Shown here one piece after another: positions 36,714-52,389 of a stretch of DNA of 64,000 nucleotides. The DNA is taken from positions 119,137,094-119,201,093 of the forward strand of contig NC_086247.1 in assembly GCF_021018805.1 (NCBI RefSeq), in the 5' to 3' direction. Source of the DNA: Prinia subflava. Its lineage: Eukaryota; Chordata; Aves; Passeriformes; Cisticolidae. Positions within the stretch are counted from its first letter, which is position 1; every line of letters starts with the position of its first letter. A model generated the notes under the pieces. The model did no database searches. It had not been told where the DNA came from and saw only the letters and a program-made list of their open reading frames with translations. Both the position numbers and the translations under genes were made by a program.

Positions 36714-39700
36714 CCGTACAAGGGAAAATATCCAGCAGCACTCTAAGCATTAATAGCACTTTTATGCCATGGTTTAAACGAAGCATTTTGTCAGGGTGCA
36801 CTTGGTAGCACTGAAGGAAAGCTGAAAGCCCAGCTGGGACTAGGGGGCTTGGAAGCCCTGGAGCCCTGTGCAGCACTCGAGTGAAGGCAGCAGGGGAGCT
36901 TCACAGGGATGCAGGAGGCCCATATGTACAGCCCTGGTTGCAGAAAAGGGTCTTCAAGGTGTCAAGAGGGGTTGTCCTTTGCTCTGGTTACTTGCATCTA
37001 CAGATTTTGAGAGGAACTGTTTTCTAGTTAAAGCCCAGGGACAGAGGTATTGAGACCCTGACCAGTAACAGCTTTCAGTGTTGTTCTGGACATGTGATCC
37101 ACTGTTTTACAGGCAGGTAGTTCCGTGTCCCAGGACACAGATGTCTGATGCTGAGCATTTGCTGAGAAGCACATTCAGTGCCCCTTCCTCACTGGTTTCC
37201 TTCCCTCCAGCTCCCCCCTTCTGCTCCTTTACTAAGTATTCCATTTCCCCATCCATAAGGGGAGGACAGGAGTTACCTGTTTGGCAGAGCACTGGGAAAT
37301 TTAAGTCTAAAGGTATGCCTAATGCTCAAAGTGCTCTGATAGAGCAGAGTGGGGAGTTGCCAGTGCTACTGGGAAAACTGCCTATTTGAACTGGAGACAC
37401 TAAAGATCACATCAGCTTTTTACAGTCTGCCCAATTTCAACTAACCCAGAAAATACGTGAAATTGAAGTATTTAATTCACTTATATTAACTTGTGAAGTT
37501 GACCTTGCATCTATTTTTTCAGTCTGCTTTTACCTCAGGCTGAAAAGTCAGAAGGTTCATCTAATTCACTTACTAACCCCTCCACCACACAGACTGCCTG
37601 TGCTTAGTAAGAGTGATGCTCTGATGATTTGAAAGCCCATGGGGACAGATGGCTGTCCGTCAGTAACATCAGGCTGTGCAATTTCAGAGAGTACCCTAAT
37701 AAGGGTTTTCAAGAAGTTGTGCAACCTGCAAAATCAGCTTCACAGTCATAAAACAGTGCACTTACTTCTACGTATAGCACACTTAATTCCTTTCTTTTTC
37801 AGGTAACTCAAAACACCACTTTTTACACACTCCCATACTTTAAAGCTTCTGCTCCCCAGAAGGGAGGACTTCCACACAAACCCTCTGTTCCCTGAGCAGT
37901 TGCTGCCCATTCTGCCTTTCCCCGGGGCTTGGCACTGTTATCTGACCACTGGTGACAACTGGCTGTGATGCATGCATGAACATTGCTGTGCCTGCAGGAA
38001 ATCCCTGCTGCTCTTCCATATGTCCTCTTGTAGTGAGTCCCAGTTTCTGCTAGCTCGGGACCTTTATCTGCTTTCCAGCAGATAAGATAGACTACAGCTG
38101 CCCAGCTCTTTCTCCACATGTTTCAAGAGGTAAAAAGTACTGCTTTTTGCCAGCAGCAATGGCATCAGTTTGGGCCATCACAAAGCAAACCTTGGCGTTA
38201 CTCAAAGTTCTTATCACATTCCGGTTTCTTTCCTCAACGCCATTTAAAATGTATTTACATTTATCACAAAGAAAACCCCCAAACTAGCTCTGGGTTGTCA
38301 GACACCTCTGAAACTACAGCATCTAAATCCCCCACATATACATAAGCTACTTTTTCTCTAACTTCCAGCATGACACATCCAAAGTCAGAGAGAGGTCGGT
38401 TTCCTAATAATGCTCTAATATTTGCATTTATGTCACTAGACTGATAAAAATCCCATTATATAACCAATATGTTTTACATAACATGGCAGATTTGATACTC
38501 AAGTGACAGGCTTATGATGATACATCTTGGAATTTCAATTTATTAAACTATTTTTGGAATATCACAGTGTCATCCCAGGATCAGACATACAGACATATTT
38601 AATGAAAACTCTGACTGTTCACACAGAAGCATTAAACTTTATAGGCTTGGGGGAGGAAAACTCAGCCAAACTGGTTCATATGACTAAGGCAGAGCAGTAT
38701 TTACTGTTTATCATACATGAAATTTTATTTATCCCCTGGGTACCTGCCTTGCTTGGGCCCTGTTCAGACAGTTGTTCAGGGGGATTCGTTGCAGACACAG
38801 GATGTGCACAGAAGGCCAGCAGTGAGTGCATCCTCTGAAGGAGCTTAATCAAAGCCATGACAAGTCTGGTGTCTAAATGGTGCTGCAAACCTCAGACGAG
38901 CTGGACCACATACACAACCACTTCCTTCTCTAAATACAATGCAAACTTCAGCAATGACAAATTCTCAGCTGCAATCAGTTCCTGATACCACAGGCTCAAC
39001 CCAGTTCTCTTATTTTATCCTCTTTCATTCTCCTAATACAAAATCAGCTGCACATGGTGTCAGCTCATTCAAAGAGCATCTCTTGATCAACTTAGCCTGC
39101 AGCTAAAGAGGAGAAGGCCAGTGGCTAAGAATATTATTGCTGGTTGTCACTGAATATGAAGCTAGTTAAGGCTGGAAGGCAAATATCAGTTATCTGTGTT
39201 TTCAGACCACAGAATTGCTGCCTAACATACAGTTTTACTTTACTAGTCTCTTTGTAAAACAGATGTGCTGTATAGGAAATTGGGCATTTAGAGACAAATG
39301 CCACTGAACCAGAATAATAAAGTTAAGGGGCGGAGCAGGGGGGAAGAGGATGACGACTCAGCTGTTGCGCCATTTCCAGCGCGCCTCCGCAGCGTGAGCT
39401 GAACCACACCATTGTCTCTCCCCTCAAAGACTGGCGTCTTGTTTGCTAACAAAGGCCTCGGGCACAGGAAAGAACAAATTGCAGTATGAAAAGCTTTTGG
39501 CTTTGCACATGTGGTATGAGTCCCCTTGCAGTCGTGTGGGCAGTGCAGGGGACTTGCTGGAAGCAAGCGGTGGGGGAACTCTGCATGCTGCCCTGCTTGT
39601 CTGTGCCAGCTCCAACGGGGTGGGAAGAGATGCTGTGGGAGTGGTGGCTGCTCTCCCTGAGCTGGCAGGGAGGGGAGATCAGGCAGCACATCCTTGGCTT

Positions 39701-42152
39701 GCTGCTGTGCCTGCCGAAGGACACAGCTGTGGGGGGGAAAGGAAGAGCACGGGCATGTCTCTTTGGATGACATCACAAGTGAAAAGGAGATTGCTCCGTG
39801 AGCAACTGTGACAAATCCATGACTGATCTCTAACTAAATACACTTAACTCTGCACATGGATACAGTCATAGGTCAAAGAGAGGCCTGTTTCCTTGCAGGC
39901 ACGGCACACTGGGTTATCTGCCAGACAGATTATGTTTGCTCAATCGCAAACACGTGGTGGAGATGACACACGGAGCAGGAATCTTGCAACTATTGGGTTT
40001 TTCCTAGTTTTCTCCCACGGAGCTCTTCCCACGATTCACTCAGAACACGTCAAAGGAGCCATCTCTTAGCAAGACACAGGGCACAGAGGGGAAAGGCCAG
40101 CCAGCCAAAGGCCTTTGCCATACCACTGGCCCACCAGTCCGTGCCTCCTGCTGCCATGGCACTGTGAGCTGTCATTAAAAGGCTTCTGTGCTGCTGAAAC
40201 AGTGGGAGGAAACAAGTTCCAAGGAGAAAACATGCTGAACACAAAGCCAAGCACAACGCGTGAAGAGTGGTGTTTGCCAACCTGATCTTGTAAAACCCAC
40301 TTTTCTAAGAAACCCTCTCTCCTGCAGGAAGGCTCTCAGTGTCAGGGGAGCAGAGATTGCAGAGATGAGCAGGGCCAGGAGGATCCACAACATGTGGCCA
40401 GGGGAGAAATCAATTGCACAGCTACTGGGCTGCTGCTGCTCTCTGGTTTGCCTCTTCCGCACCCCAAACCCAACAGTCTCTTGTTTCCAGCAGAAAACTT
40501 CCTTTCAAAGTGAATTGCCATTCAGTAAACTGGACACTATTAATAAAATAAAATTTAAAAAAACCCCAAAAAGCTACTGGTAGTTTTTTTAAGGATTAAG
40601 ATTTATCTATAGTTTTGCTTTTTACTACTTGGAATTTCAATTTTCTTTTTTTTTTTTTTTTTAATAACCAGCACTACCTCTGAAAATTATGACTGAGCAG
40701 CTGTCAACAACAGAGAGAGACTGCCTGCACTTCCATCACCATCATTCACACCTATCTTTTGCAGATAATCCATAGCAAAACAACTGTTTATTTAGGAAGA
40801 CTTCTGAAGTACATGCTCTGATGTTGGACTTACTAAAATTGTAATATTTACACCTCTCCTAAATTAATGTGACTGATTACTTATTAGCATCTCAGCAACC
40901 AGCTGTCATTTATATGCACTTATTTCTCACTATGTATGTATTCCATCCATTCCTCCACGCATAAAAAATATAATTTACCTAGAGGGAATGGAAATATAAG
41001 CTCCCTTAAACTTCAGAACTTCAGAAACGTTCTAAATCCTCCTCAAACAAGTTTTTCTGTATGCTTCATGTTTATTTTTCTCAAAACAATGCAGGAAACC
41101 AAACAATACAACAGCCAAAGGTGAAATAGTGTATAATCAGGAAGGTACTAGTGAAACTATTATTAAAACTAACAGTTGCTGTAAGCCTCTTATGGTGTAT
41201 TAATATAATAAACTATTGTCTATTTCGGAACAACTACTGGAGATCACATTAAGTGATATGCAATTAGATAGTCAACTTCAATTAAAAAAGATTCTCTGTT
41301 GTCAGGCAATTCTACCACTTTATGCATCAATTTGTGTATTTCCCATCCACCTTTGTATTCAATATTTCTGAAACAGTATTTTGATTTCTTATTTTTGTCA
41401 ACTGTAATAAATAGGGATTGTGTTAGAAATACAATGTCAAAATCATGGAAGAAATAGTGTGGAAATGGGGAAAGGACCTAGGCACAGAATGAACAACTAC
41501 AGCAATTCCCTCAACTGACCCCGTAGAGATTAACATGGTAACAGCAGGTCTAGCCTATTTATTGTCCCAACTTCCTTTCCTCCCACTCTCTCCTTTATCC
41601 TTCCCAATCCATCTCCATACTTGTCAAGGTTATTAATGACATTTTTCTGGCCAAGTTCATGATCCTCTCCCCTGTGCTTAATGTTCATGACTGAAATGGC
41701 AGCAGAGGGATGAAAGAGAAGAGGCATGAGGACTAAGCGTGGCAGATGAGAGCAGCACCGCACACCACGGCCACGGCTGCTGCTGTGGTGGAGGAACACC
41801 AGCCCCCACAGGGCTGCCAGGAGCCACTTCATCTGCAAACAGGGCTTGCTCAGGGAAACAGCTCTGGATTGATTTCTGAATTACTTCTTGTTCTCTCTGG
41901 GGATGCAACACATGCAACCGACTGAATTTGCCTGCCTGCAGTGTCTGTCAATGAGTACTGTTATCACACGTATAGATCAATGTGTATCCATGATAACATC
42001 TGGCCTGTAGGCAAATGAAAATTCAAGCATGATATTCATCCTGATATTTGCAAATTATTGGCAGTGATCCTGTTATTCTGTCAACGATGATGGTATTTTT
42101 TTGACAACAGAACTAACAAAGTATTTTTCTAACAAATAGACATTTAAGAAGA

Positions 42153-42186
42153 GGATGGATGGATGGATGGATGGACGGATGGATGC
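42153..42186 (+). repeat. (GGAT)n tetranucleotide microsatellite
   Basis: About eight tandem GGAT units with one GGAC interruption. Confidence 0.9.
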
Positions 42187-45100
42187 ATAGCAGGTGTCTA
42201 ATCTAAAACAGTAACATGTTCTTGCTTTATAAACAGTGGAGAAATTCAGAAACCTCCAGACAGTGATTCATTCTCTTCTATGAGAGGTCAAGTCTAAAAT
42301 GGATGAGCTTGAATTGCCTTCTTGCAGGTCATTCATGGGAAAACTCAATGGCTCTGGCAGAAGCAGATAGCTTTACTGTAAGATATTCAAAATTAGGTAA
42401 AATCAATATCTCTCTGTACTATTTTCTGTATCTATTCTTCTGTTAGCTATTCAATTTTAGAATAAATTAAGTAAGGAATAATTTATTTTATCAGCCTCAA
42501 CCATTTCTATAAGTAATTATAGATTAACATCTGTACTTTTTTTGGTTGTCCATACTCCCCACACTTCAGACTGGCTAAGACTCATGCTCTGGAAACATGG
42601 AATATCCAGCTTACTACATCATTTCATACACAGCTGCATGCAACTTTATAGGTTTATCTGGGCTCATTGAATGAACTTTTTCAAGAATTGCAACTACAGA
42701 AAGAAGAGTCTCTATTAATACAGATTTCTCACACTGACTATGTAGGTAGACAGTATTTTGACATCTCACCCACAGAGGAAATAGCCTAACAACATAATGA
42801 ACATAATGTGACATGCAGTGGCCTCAACGAGTTAAGAAGGAAGTGACTCATTGCTGTCTGCAATATATGGGATTATTAGTCAAGAGACAGAGATTTTTAA
42901 AAAACCCCTAAACATTACAGTTTTTATCCAGATCCCCAGTGGATGCTGGCTCAGCACTGTGTAAGCTGTACACCAATACAACCTGCTCATATTTTCACAT
43001 TTTCACTATGAAGTTCTTGCTTTCCAAAGAAACAACACCTTTTTTTTTTAGGAAAGTCAGCTTGCCATTGATTAAAACCATCATTGCCCTGCAAGGAGAC
43101 TGCAGAGCTTGAACCAGAGCCAAACCCACTGTGCTGCCACAAAGAAGTGGAGAAGTTAATGCTCATACTTCCCTGTCTGGGAAGAGTCAGGGAGGCAAGA
43201 ATGCCCTTCTGAGAAAGACAACTCCTGTGAGTGTGGTGCGGTGCCCTTGAAAGGATGTGATGAGTGGAAAAGATGGCAAAAGGTCTGGAGGTGCCACAGG
43301 CAATAGCAGACCTGCCCTTGGGGTCCTCTAGGCTTTCTCCTGTGGGGTTGTCATTAGCCATAACTGCTTAATGGAGCTAGCTGGACGTCATGCTCAAACA
43401 CAGGGTCAGACTGAGACCCATGTTCTGTGAGACTGCATTAAGTCGGGGTAATATCAGCTTTTCAATAAATCCCAGTGCAACACACATACTATGTTGTACA
43501 GTGGGCACAAGGCTTGGATGTTTGACCTTATGCCTCATTATACTCCCAAATGTACACATGGCACCCTACACAAACACCTACACCTTTGCTTTTGGGATAA
43601 TTCTCATTTCTCTGTCTCAAACACTGCTATGCCCTACAGCCAGGTGTTATCCCAAAGAAACACAATAACTGTCTGTCTTCTCCATACACAGCACAACTTA
43701 ACAGAACAAGAATAAACACAATACAGAAAATAAAAGTTAGAAAGTTCTTCTGTTTCTCACGTTGACTTCTGATACTATATGTTAGTGACAGTAAACTTCT
43801 CCTGGACAGCGATCAACTCAGCCTTGCAGCACACACTCTGGACTGAAACTTACAGACTGCAGTCAGAGTGCCTGCTCATATAGAGAAGAAAAAATCTGCC
43901 CCTCCTGGGATTATGATAAATTGTGGAGAAAAGCATGCTTCATGTGAGTTTCCCAGAAACAACAGTTGGACAGCAATGGTATTTATGTCCGGAGCCACTA
44001 ACCACCCGGCAGAGCCCGCAGATCTCTGGAGGAGCTGCCGGAGCTGCCAGAATGTAAACTATGCTGTGGCAGTCTCAGGAACCAACAGCAGCGCCCCAAG
44101 TTTTGCCCTAGCTTAAGACAGCTTAAAAAAAAGAGACTTTATTGTGGGTTAAATAGAGATTTATGCAGCCTGAATGGGAACAAATAATTTGTGAAGCAGT
44201 GATTCACGAACTGGTAATCATATTGTCTAAAACACTGGCAATCTGTAAAATTCCTCCAGGACAGTAACAGTTCAGGAATGGATTCTCAATGGTGTGGTGC
44301 TCTGTTCATTTAGCACTCACAGGGAAATGGGAATGATAAGCAATTTGCAGGGGGGACAGTGCCAACATCAACATCAAATGGCAAACAGGATTTTTCTCTA
44401 GTTTTGGCAGTTTCTTGGTGGTATGAAGGACCTCTAAAGCTTCAGTCTCAAACTTAATTCACATGATTGAATTAAACTGCTGCTCAGCAGTCATGGCACC
44501 AGATAAACTACACAGTACAATGACCTAGAAATGTAGTCATGTGTTTTCCATCATTAGTAATATTTCTGTCCCCTTTTACTACAGCATCTTGTGACTTTTT
44601 CCCACAAAACAACCATAAATTCTGTAGACAATGTAAGGTGAAAGGACTTATTCATGCCATTTAAGAAACAAAGTATGCAATTAGCAAATAAGAACATGAT
44701 GTTTTCAGGTTGAAAGAATACTTTTTAACAAGCCTGAACCAAAAGCCCTTAACCAGAAAAAAAGGAAGAAATGCTAGTTTTGTAATAATGCTGTGCTTTA
44801 TGACTGTGGACTTTCATTTCAGTATCCTTTACAAACTGCATTGCAAAAAAACAAAGAGGGCAATAGGGAACTGTTTTCCACATGCACAAGTGAAACTGTG
44901 GCATGGAGGAGATCACTGTTTTTGGTGATGGTCCAGCCATGGCTGTCTGACAGCTTGCCTGAGCTCACTTGTATGTCCATGGATGTCCCAGGACACGTTC
45001 CCCTGAGACAGGAGCATACACTGTTTACAGCTTACCTGTTTGTGAAATATGTGCTTCTATCCCATCACCTTTAAGGAATGTAATTAACCCTAGTAGTGAC

Positions 45101-47805
45101 AGACAGTGTCAAATCCCAGGCTGTCATCCCAAAAGAAGTGGTGAGGTTAAAGAAAAGACAGAAGGCTCTGAACTCAGCCAGGTTCACTTACCTATTTCAT
45201 TATACACCTGGACTTTACCCCAGGAATGTATTACATTCTCTCTTGTTATGTAAGAAGGGTTTCTATAGCTTACTCGTGTATCAGTTTCTTTTCTTAAATG
45301 GACCCAGCACAGAAGAGAAGAGTTGGGACAGGATTGGCACCACGTATGGCACAGTAGAAAGACATCTGCAGGAATGGGCAATTTCATTCTGTGGGATATG
45401 TACCCTCCTCCAGCTCCTTCCAGCTCACCTTGCAGAAAAAGCTGCTCAAAGCATAACCAACTTCTCATAAATGAGGTTTTGAGCACCTTGGCCCTTGTTC
45501 AGCTTCCCTTTTCCCACAAAGCAGCAAGGGAACTCCTGTAAGCTGCAGACTGCACATGAAAAGCACGGTTCACTGTGCCTTTAGAAGGGCATGTTACAGG
45601 ATACGCAAACCACTTGAGATCACACTCTTTGAACTTGCATAAAGCACCAGAATGTATCCAAGCTGTTTTATTTTCCCTTCAAAATAATTGCTTTGTGTCA
45701 TGTCTGCTTTGCCCTCTGCTTGAAGCTGGCTTTGTTACTCCATCACTCCATGGGTAAGTAGCGGCACGGCTATCCTTGAAAACACACAGGCATTCCCATG
45801 GCCACTCGGGAAACACTCAGACAAAGGCTGACCCCACTTCTCTGCCAGGGAATGAACACACAAAGGCTGCATAATCCTAGTTCTATTTTTCTGTACAGGT
45901 GTCATTTGACCCTGATAGCCTCACAACACCCTTTGACCTGCAGCCTGCTGCCCTCTGGTATGAAGCAGAGGCTTTTGTTCCTGATGGCACACCGTGCACA
46001 GCTGCTTCCATCATTGTCTGGAGAGGGACAGATGGCTGCTCTCAGCACAAAAAGGAGATTAAAAAAAACAGAGGGAATGACATCACTCCTCAGCCTGTGA
46101 TTTAATTCATGAGACCTGTGGGGCTACCAGTGGCATGGACTAACAGTCCAGTTGACTCAACCCATGGACAGGAAAAAGTTTGCATTTTGCAGAGTAAAAG
46201 ACATTTTTAAAAAGTATACAGTTGCCAACACTCTGATACTTTTATTCTTTAACAGTTTTTAGTTAATCTGAATACACACTATCTTATCAACAGCAGCACT
46301 TTGAAAGTTCTCTGAAAGCAAGACGGATACTGTACTCTACTTCTATCTGTGGCTGTAGTTCAACTGCAGTAACTTGGTTTAAAGCTCATTTATTTTGTTT
46401 CATTTGTGATGAGGAGTTCATAAGCTGTAGCTGGGGAAGCATAATACAGAGTAAATGATTTTCACCATTAGGTCCAATCCTGCTATAACACTCGGTAGGT
46501 AAAAGATTTCATCCACATCTCATAGACCCATTTAAGTCAATTGAACAGAACAAAACAAAAGAAAAACGTGCAAAGCATTAGTTCTGGAAGTAGTGAGCTT
46601 TGTTGTCACTTTTCTGCCTTGAATTCAGCTCAGATCTATGAAATTACTGAATTCTTCTTTTTGCGATTACCAGACTCTGAAGGTATTTATCTGAATTTAT
46701 TCATTATCTTAATCACATTAAACTTGATTACTGTTTGGAAAAGGGGAATTTGGCCTCTCTGTGTGTGGTACTTGGTGCCATCTGCATCAATGCTTTTCTC
46801 CAGAGCAGAGACTTTTGCTTTGCAACAGATGTCTCACTGAAGACACTTGTCAAAGTGGCCACGTTAGCTGCTACCACACCCTTTATGTTACTGGCAGCCA
46901 CTAGATGTGCAGGAATGCTGCCACGTGAAGGTGAAGCCATTCCACAAAGAAGAAAAAAAAGCTCCTTCCAGGCTTGGGGTTTGTTTTTGTTTTTCCCTGA
47001 GGAAAGCAAGCAAGCAATTTCTTCTCTCCTTGAGTGTCTGGGAACATCAGAGATGCACTCCTCCATGCAGCCCGAGCTGGGGCTGGGACCCATCACCTGA
47101 CAGTGCCCTGGCACAGCTCCTGCTTCAGCCCCAGAAGCAGGCTCAGGCCTGAGGATGGCTTTTTCACTGAGGATGGTCCTCAGTGCTGATCAGCATCTGT
47201 GGGAGCCATCACTCCCATTCTATTTGTGGTTCTGCCCAAAGAACAAAGTGGAGCCTTTCCTTGCGTGTAACCACGCAGGGTGAGGTTCAGGTTATTCCCT
47301 TGGGCACAGCTGCACAAACCAGCTCTGCCTGGGAGACTCCTGCAGCAAAGCTGTGGCTTTCAGTATGTTTGCACAGCAGTGGCCAGAGGATAGGAGCACA
47401 GAAAACCATGATGCTGGTAAGACAAGAGATATAACAGCTCCCATCCAAACACACTCTGAGTTTTACTGCCTCAGCAATGGTCATGGCAACACCAGCATAA
47501 AGTGGAAGGCCTCAAACCAACGATACATTACACACCTTCCACTGTCATTAGTTCAGAGTCGATGGAATTCAGCAAACCGTAGAGTTAGACCAGAGGTGAT
47601 GACTAAGAAGAGTGATGATTCATTTGCTTCATAAAATACTATCATGTTTTATTTGCTAATCTGAAGAGTAGAACATCTTATCAGCCAGTACGCTTGAACC
47701 CAGGGATGAATTTTTCAGGGAGGCAGTTTTGGTTGCAGAACATGTGACTCATCAGACCAGGGACTTTGCACAGGGGAGTTCTGACCAAGAGCCAAATTAC
47801 GTTGG

Positions 47806-47831
47806 TTTTTTTTTTTTTTTTTTTTTTTTTT
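47806..47831 (+). repeat. Poly(T) run, 26 bases
   Basis: An uninterrupted run of 26 T. It could be the reverse of a retroposed poly(A) tail, but no recognisable source sequence is adjacent. Confidence 0.9.
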
Positions 47832-50808
47832 AATGTGGAAACACTTAGGTTTAAAGTATTCTAAAAACCAATTTTACATTTCCAGTTTGACATGTTTTGC
47901 TAAAAACAGTTAATAAAACATTAAAAGTAGTTGGAACAGTTTCAGTCAATCTAACTTCAATATTTTTCTGCCTTTATGCTGCCTCCTCAGTGCTTGGTCA
48001 TAAAAAGTTGAGTTTTACTTTTATCGCAAATCAGACAGAAGTAAAAACAAAAGAGCAGAAATTACCCATTACTGTTACAACCCTCCACTACGTGCCTTGA
48101 TAAAACATCAGTTTCAAAGGTGATCTTCTAATAATGACTGCCAAGCAAGTTGCACTCCCCTGTATGAGCTCAGTACAGAGACACAAAGGCTTGACGTTAA
48201 TTTTCTTTTTGTTAATCAGTTGTTAATCCCCTGGGCTCTTTTAATCTGCAGTGACAGTCTCAGTACCGCTGAGAATGCCTTTTCTGCTATTTAAACAAAA
48301 GGCACATATCTAAACACTTTGTAATTTCAAGCAGAAAATAATCTCGTTCTCCTAGTTAAAGAAAGCAGTAACAAAAGACTCATGTCCTAGAAAGTTGATG
48401 TGAATCATGGCCATCTTCTGTTTTCATTTTTGCTCTCTGGGGACTTCCAACTGATAGACAGACTTAACCCAGCCAGCAAGGTGAGGGGCCACACCACAGC
48501 CACACTGCTGTGAAGGCTGAGGGATGAGAAGTGCTCCTGAAGGAACACCTTGGAAAGGCTCTCAGCTGTTTGCAAAGTATCACACTTCAGTCCCTGGGGA
48601 GGGGCCAGACACACTTAATATAGAAGGCATTAATGAAGAATTTACTCAGTCAGGACCAGACAATGCAGCATTTTAAACCTGGAGTTTACAAAAGCCAGAC
48701 AAAAACCTGCCAGAGTGCAAGACAACTGAAATCAGTCTTCACTGCACTGAGACAAATCCATAGCTCCATAGCAAGTCCTTTTGGGTAGTATGTTTTCATA
48801 GCACACTAATTGCCTCCATTTCTATTACATCAATTTCCAAATTGGAATTTTTCTTTTTTTATTTCCACATTAAACATAACAGGTCCTTGGTTCTACGTTT
48901 GGAAAATAGGCTGAGCACTTTATTGTTCATTCAAACAAACTAAGTTAATTTATCACTTAAATGCATTTTCACTTCATTTTAAAGCCAATCTTTCAGAAGT
49001 TCAACAGGGTGGTTTACTATTGCTGTAGTACAGGGAGATTTCATTAAATGACTTGCCATCTTTTATCAACATCATTATGATTGCATGCTGCCCTTGTTTT
49101 ATTTTAATTTCTATCAATTTTTTGGTTCTTGCAAACATGAGTTCTTAGTTATATCACAGATGGGCATGGAAAGTGAGCCAGTTGCTTCCATTTTCCCTGT
49201 GGTCAATGTTTCATTTGCATCCCAGTTTCACAGTCTTCAGTGCTGCATGGTACTTGCAGGGCATCAAACCAGGATACTTGCCTGATGTGTAGAATGAGTT
49301 CTTCCCAGCTGTGCTTTTTTTCTGCTTTCTTACTAATCTTCTTCATTAATTCCAGCAGTGGCAAAATGTTGGGAAGAGAAAGGTTCCCTCTACAGGCAAC
49401 AATTCACAAATCACCTCAAGCTTTATAGGTTCAAGCCTTTTAAGCATTAACATGCAAAATTTGTTTGCAAACCAACAGGCAAAACGTGCCTTAAAACACG
49501 TGTGTACCACTTGCTCTGCAATGCACGAGCCACTGCAGAGGCTCTTGCTCCAACACTGGTTTCTGGCTTTGCTTTTAGGAACAAGCAGCTGGTAGCAGCA
49601 ATGGGGCAGATTGTGGTGCCAATTAATTCCTAGAGGGAACTGCTGCAATTGCCAGGTTGTTGCAAGGTAGACAAATAACTGGCCTTACTTCCATTTATTT
49701 GGTAATAAGATTCCATTGCCTAGAAGTGCTGAAGAGGAGCAGAGGGTGCAGCAATACCTCAGCTGCGGGCTGTAGTGTCACGCCACAGACAAGCCCTGGG
49801 ACTTGAAGGAGCTGTGAGACTCAAGTGACTTCCAGGTGTCTTCACCACATCACCCAGATTCAGCTCCAAGTTATCTAGAACCTGCCTGTGCTGCTGACAT
49901 TGCTGCTGACATTGCTGCCTCCATCTGCAAGATGCATTTGTGGGTGAGATAAAGCCCTGCACCTCTGGAATGCCACAGCTGCCTGGCTCCTGGCAGGGTG
50001 GAGACAAGGGCGAACATCTGTCCCAGGGACCTCCCAGGACAAAGAGCCAACACCTGGAAATAAAAAAGTGGTTGCTCTCAGCTAACAAAAAAACCCCACT
50101 AAAAAGCAATTATAGCTGTTTCCCCTGCCAACTGTTTGCACAGAGAGTGTGATCAATGATGGGTTCAGCAGTGTGAAATACATATTTACTGATAAGGGGA
50201 AGAGTTAGGAACCATCCAGGTATCAGCTCTCTATATCCAGCCAACAATCACTGGGTACTGGGTTTTGGCAGCGTGCAAAGGAATGGGACGAGGATGGGGA
50301 ATCATCACTTCTTAAAACCATAGCAGTGCTAAGCACCAAATAAGATCAGGAGAACCTTGGAGATCAGTCAGGGATAAGGAGATTAGCTCCTCGGTTTCGC
50401 ACAGACGAGTATCATGGAAGTTTAATCTACAAGTGAAGAAGAACAGTGGCAATTCTGGCAGATCTTTTGGTATTTGAAAAACATCACTTAAGCAATCAGA
50501 AAGTTGTCCTGAGCAGACAGAATAATGTCTAAGACATTCCTCCAAAACTACAGTGTCAAAGGCAACTTACAGCAGCAACTCTTTTATTTCTTACTTTTTG
50601 TACAATACAATGTTCCACTTGGAAGGAAGAAGAATTCAGTGAATGTTCAGTCAAGACTCTTCTGCAGCTCAGCACCAGCTCTAAACAGTGATCTCTGCCT
50701 TGTCATTTTGACAGACTTTTACCTTGTATATTTTTCACCTTCTGCTTCCTACCCTTCTGTAATTGCCTGTCTCAGATTAGAAATGGGCCATCCATGCTAC
50801 TGAACACA

Positions 50809-50850
50809 TTTTCAATGTGCCACTTTCAATGGGCCACTATTTTCAATGCA
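50809..50850 (+). repeat. Short degenerate tandem repeat
   Basis: Three near-copies of a unit of about 16 bases built on TTTCAATGGGCCACTA: TTTCAATGTGCCAC, TTTCAATGGGCCACTA and TTTCAATGCAG. Confidence 0.6.
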
Positions 50851-52389
50851 GTTTTACATATGCTATCCACAACATCAATATTCCCATGGTTTCCTGTTCA
50901 CATTTAGCTGAGATGACTCTGGTCCCACAGCCGCATGAAGCACCAAATGAGAAAAATACTTTCTGAGATAATTCAGCTTGTAAAGTTCCATTTTTATTCA
51001 CTAAGATGTCTGGAATCACTACTATACATTAAGTTATTGCCTAAAGAAACTTTTTTTTTAAATGAAGAAATAAAGAAGAAAGGCCCTCTACAGTTATCAT
51101 GCCTTTATGATAATTCGTGAAATAAATTGAGTGATTAGACTTTTTGCATTTACAGAAGTACTTAGCTGTATGCTTCACAATACTGCAGTTTACAGAGATT
51201 TATACTTACAGAAGCCCTTTAGGGCAGGATCATAGAGTAAGAATTCTCCTTTGTTTGGTAAATCTGTACAGGCTCACCATTTATTGTTAATGAGAAATGT
51301 CATCATAGTTACCATCAGCAAATCTTCTGAGGTCTGCAAATTATCAAGTAGCTGCATGGCTAATTTATAAAACTCATTACTATTTTAAATTGTCATTACG
51401 TGTTAAAACAACCTACACTGGAGAGCATTGACTTTGACACCAAATTTCCCTCAGTTCATACGTGGGTTAGACTCCAATTGACCGGACAGATTCTTTACTG
51501 TTCAGTAGTGTTTATTATTTGCATTGCAACAGTGCACAGAAGCTCGAGCCTTTGACCAGGTCAAGGCACCAGTGACGTGGTACAAACACAGAGTGAGAGA
51601 CATTTCCTGCCCTGGAGAGCTTACACTCTAGAGAGCTGCCCCACCTTTGGAACAAACACATTTCTTTTTCACACAAGAAAAAAACATGAAATGAAACATA
51701 ACCACAAGAGACTTAAGGCTGTAAAGAAAAATTTTCATGTATCAGATCAAGGACCCAACAGTAAATTGCTACAGTATTTTAAAAGTGCACTATATGTAGT
51801 ACCTCAATAAAGTTGCTGTCTCTGCTTAAGTGCTGAATTCCTGACTAAAATGCAAATGAAGAAGAGTACAGAAGTGGAAATCCCATTTTAATTCAAAGGT
51901 TGTTCTTTCTGTCCCTGTTTAGCCCAGAATAACCAGATCCCTTATTTCTTCAGGGAATAAAACAGCACAAGTTCAAGAGAGAAATGTGTACAACAGTGTA
52001 AGAATGTAGAGTTCTCCCTGAGTATTATAATGGGATGTAGATTATTTTATAACCCAATACTCCGTTTTGTAATTCCTGACAAACCCCAATCTGCCCAAGA
52101 ACCCTGTGATTGCAAAACTCTGCAGTCCACATCACATACACAACAAAACTATTTTTAGAACATCTACTGGAAAATCATAAGTAGTTTAGTTCAAAACAAG
52201 CCTCTCTTAGACTTTCCATTAAAATACATCTTTAAAATAACTTTCTAACTTTATAAATAGACTGCAAACTAAAACATTTAGGAGCCAAGAAATACCAAAG
52301 CTAAGAACTATCTGAAGAATTCCCCCCCTTGCCCTTCTGGGCACAACAGAAATCTTACCTACTTACAGACAACATATTTTGTCTAATTT

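Noticed and set aside
37229..37275. Possible MIR element in reverse orientation (CCATTTCCCCATCCATAAGG)
   Set aside because: Resembles the usual CAGTTTCCCCATCTGTAAA motif only loosely and lacks a recognisable core; left uncalled.
39288..39811. Overlapping open frames on both strands (162 and 122 codons)
   Set aside because: They lie in a locally GC-richer patch; neither has recognisable motifs or convincing splice sites, and opposite-strand overlap suggests chance.
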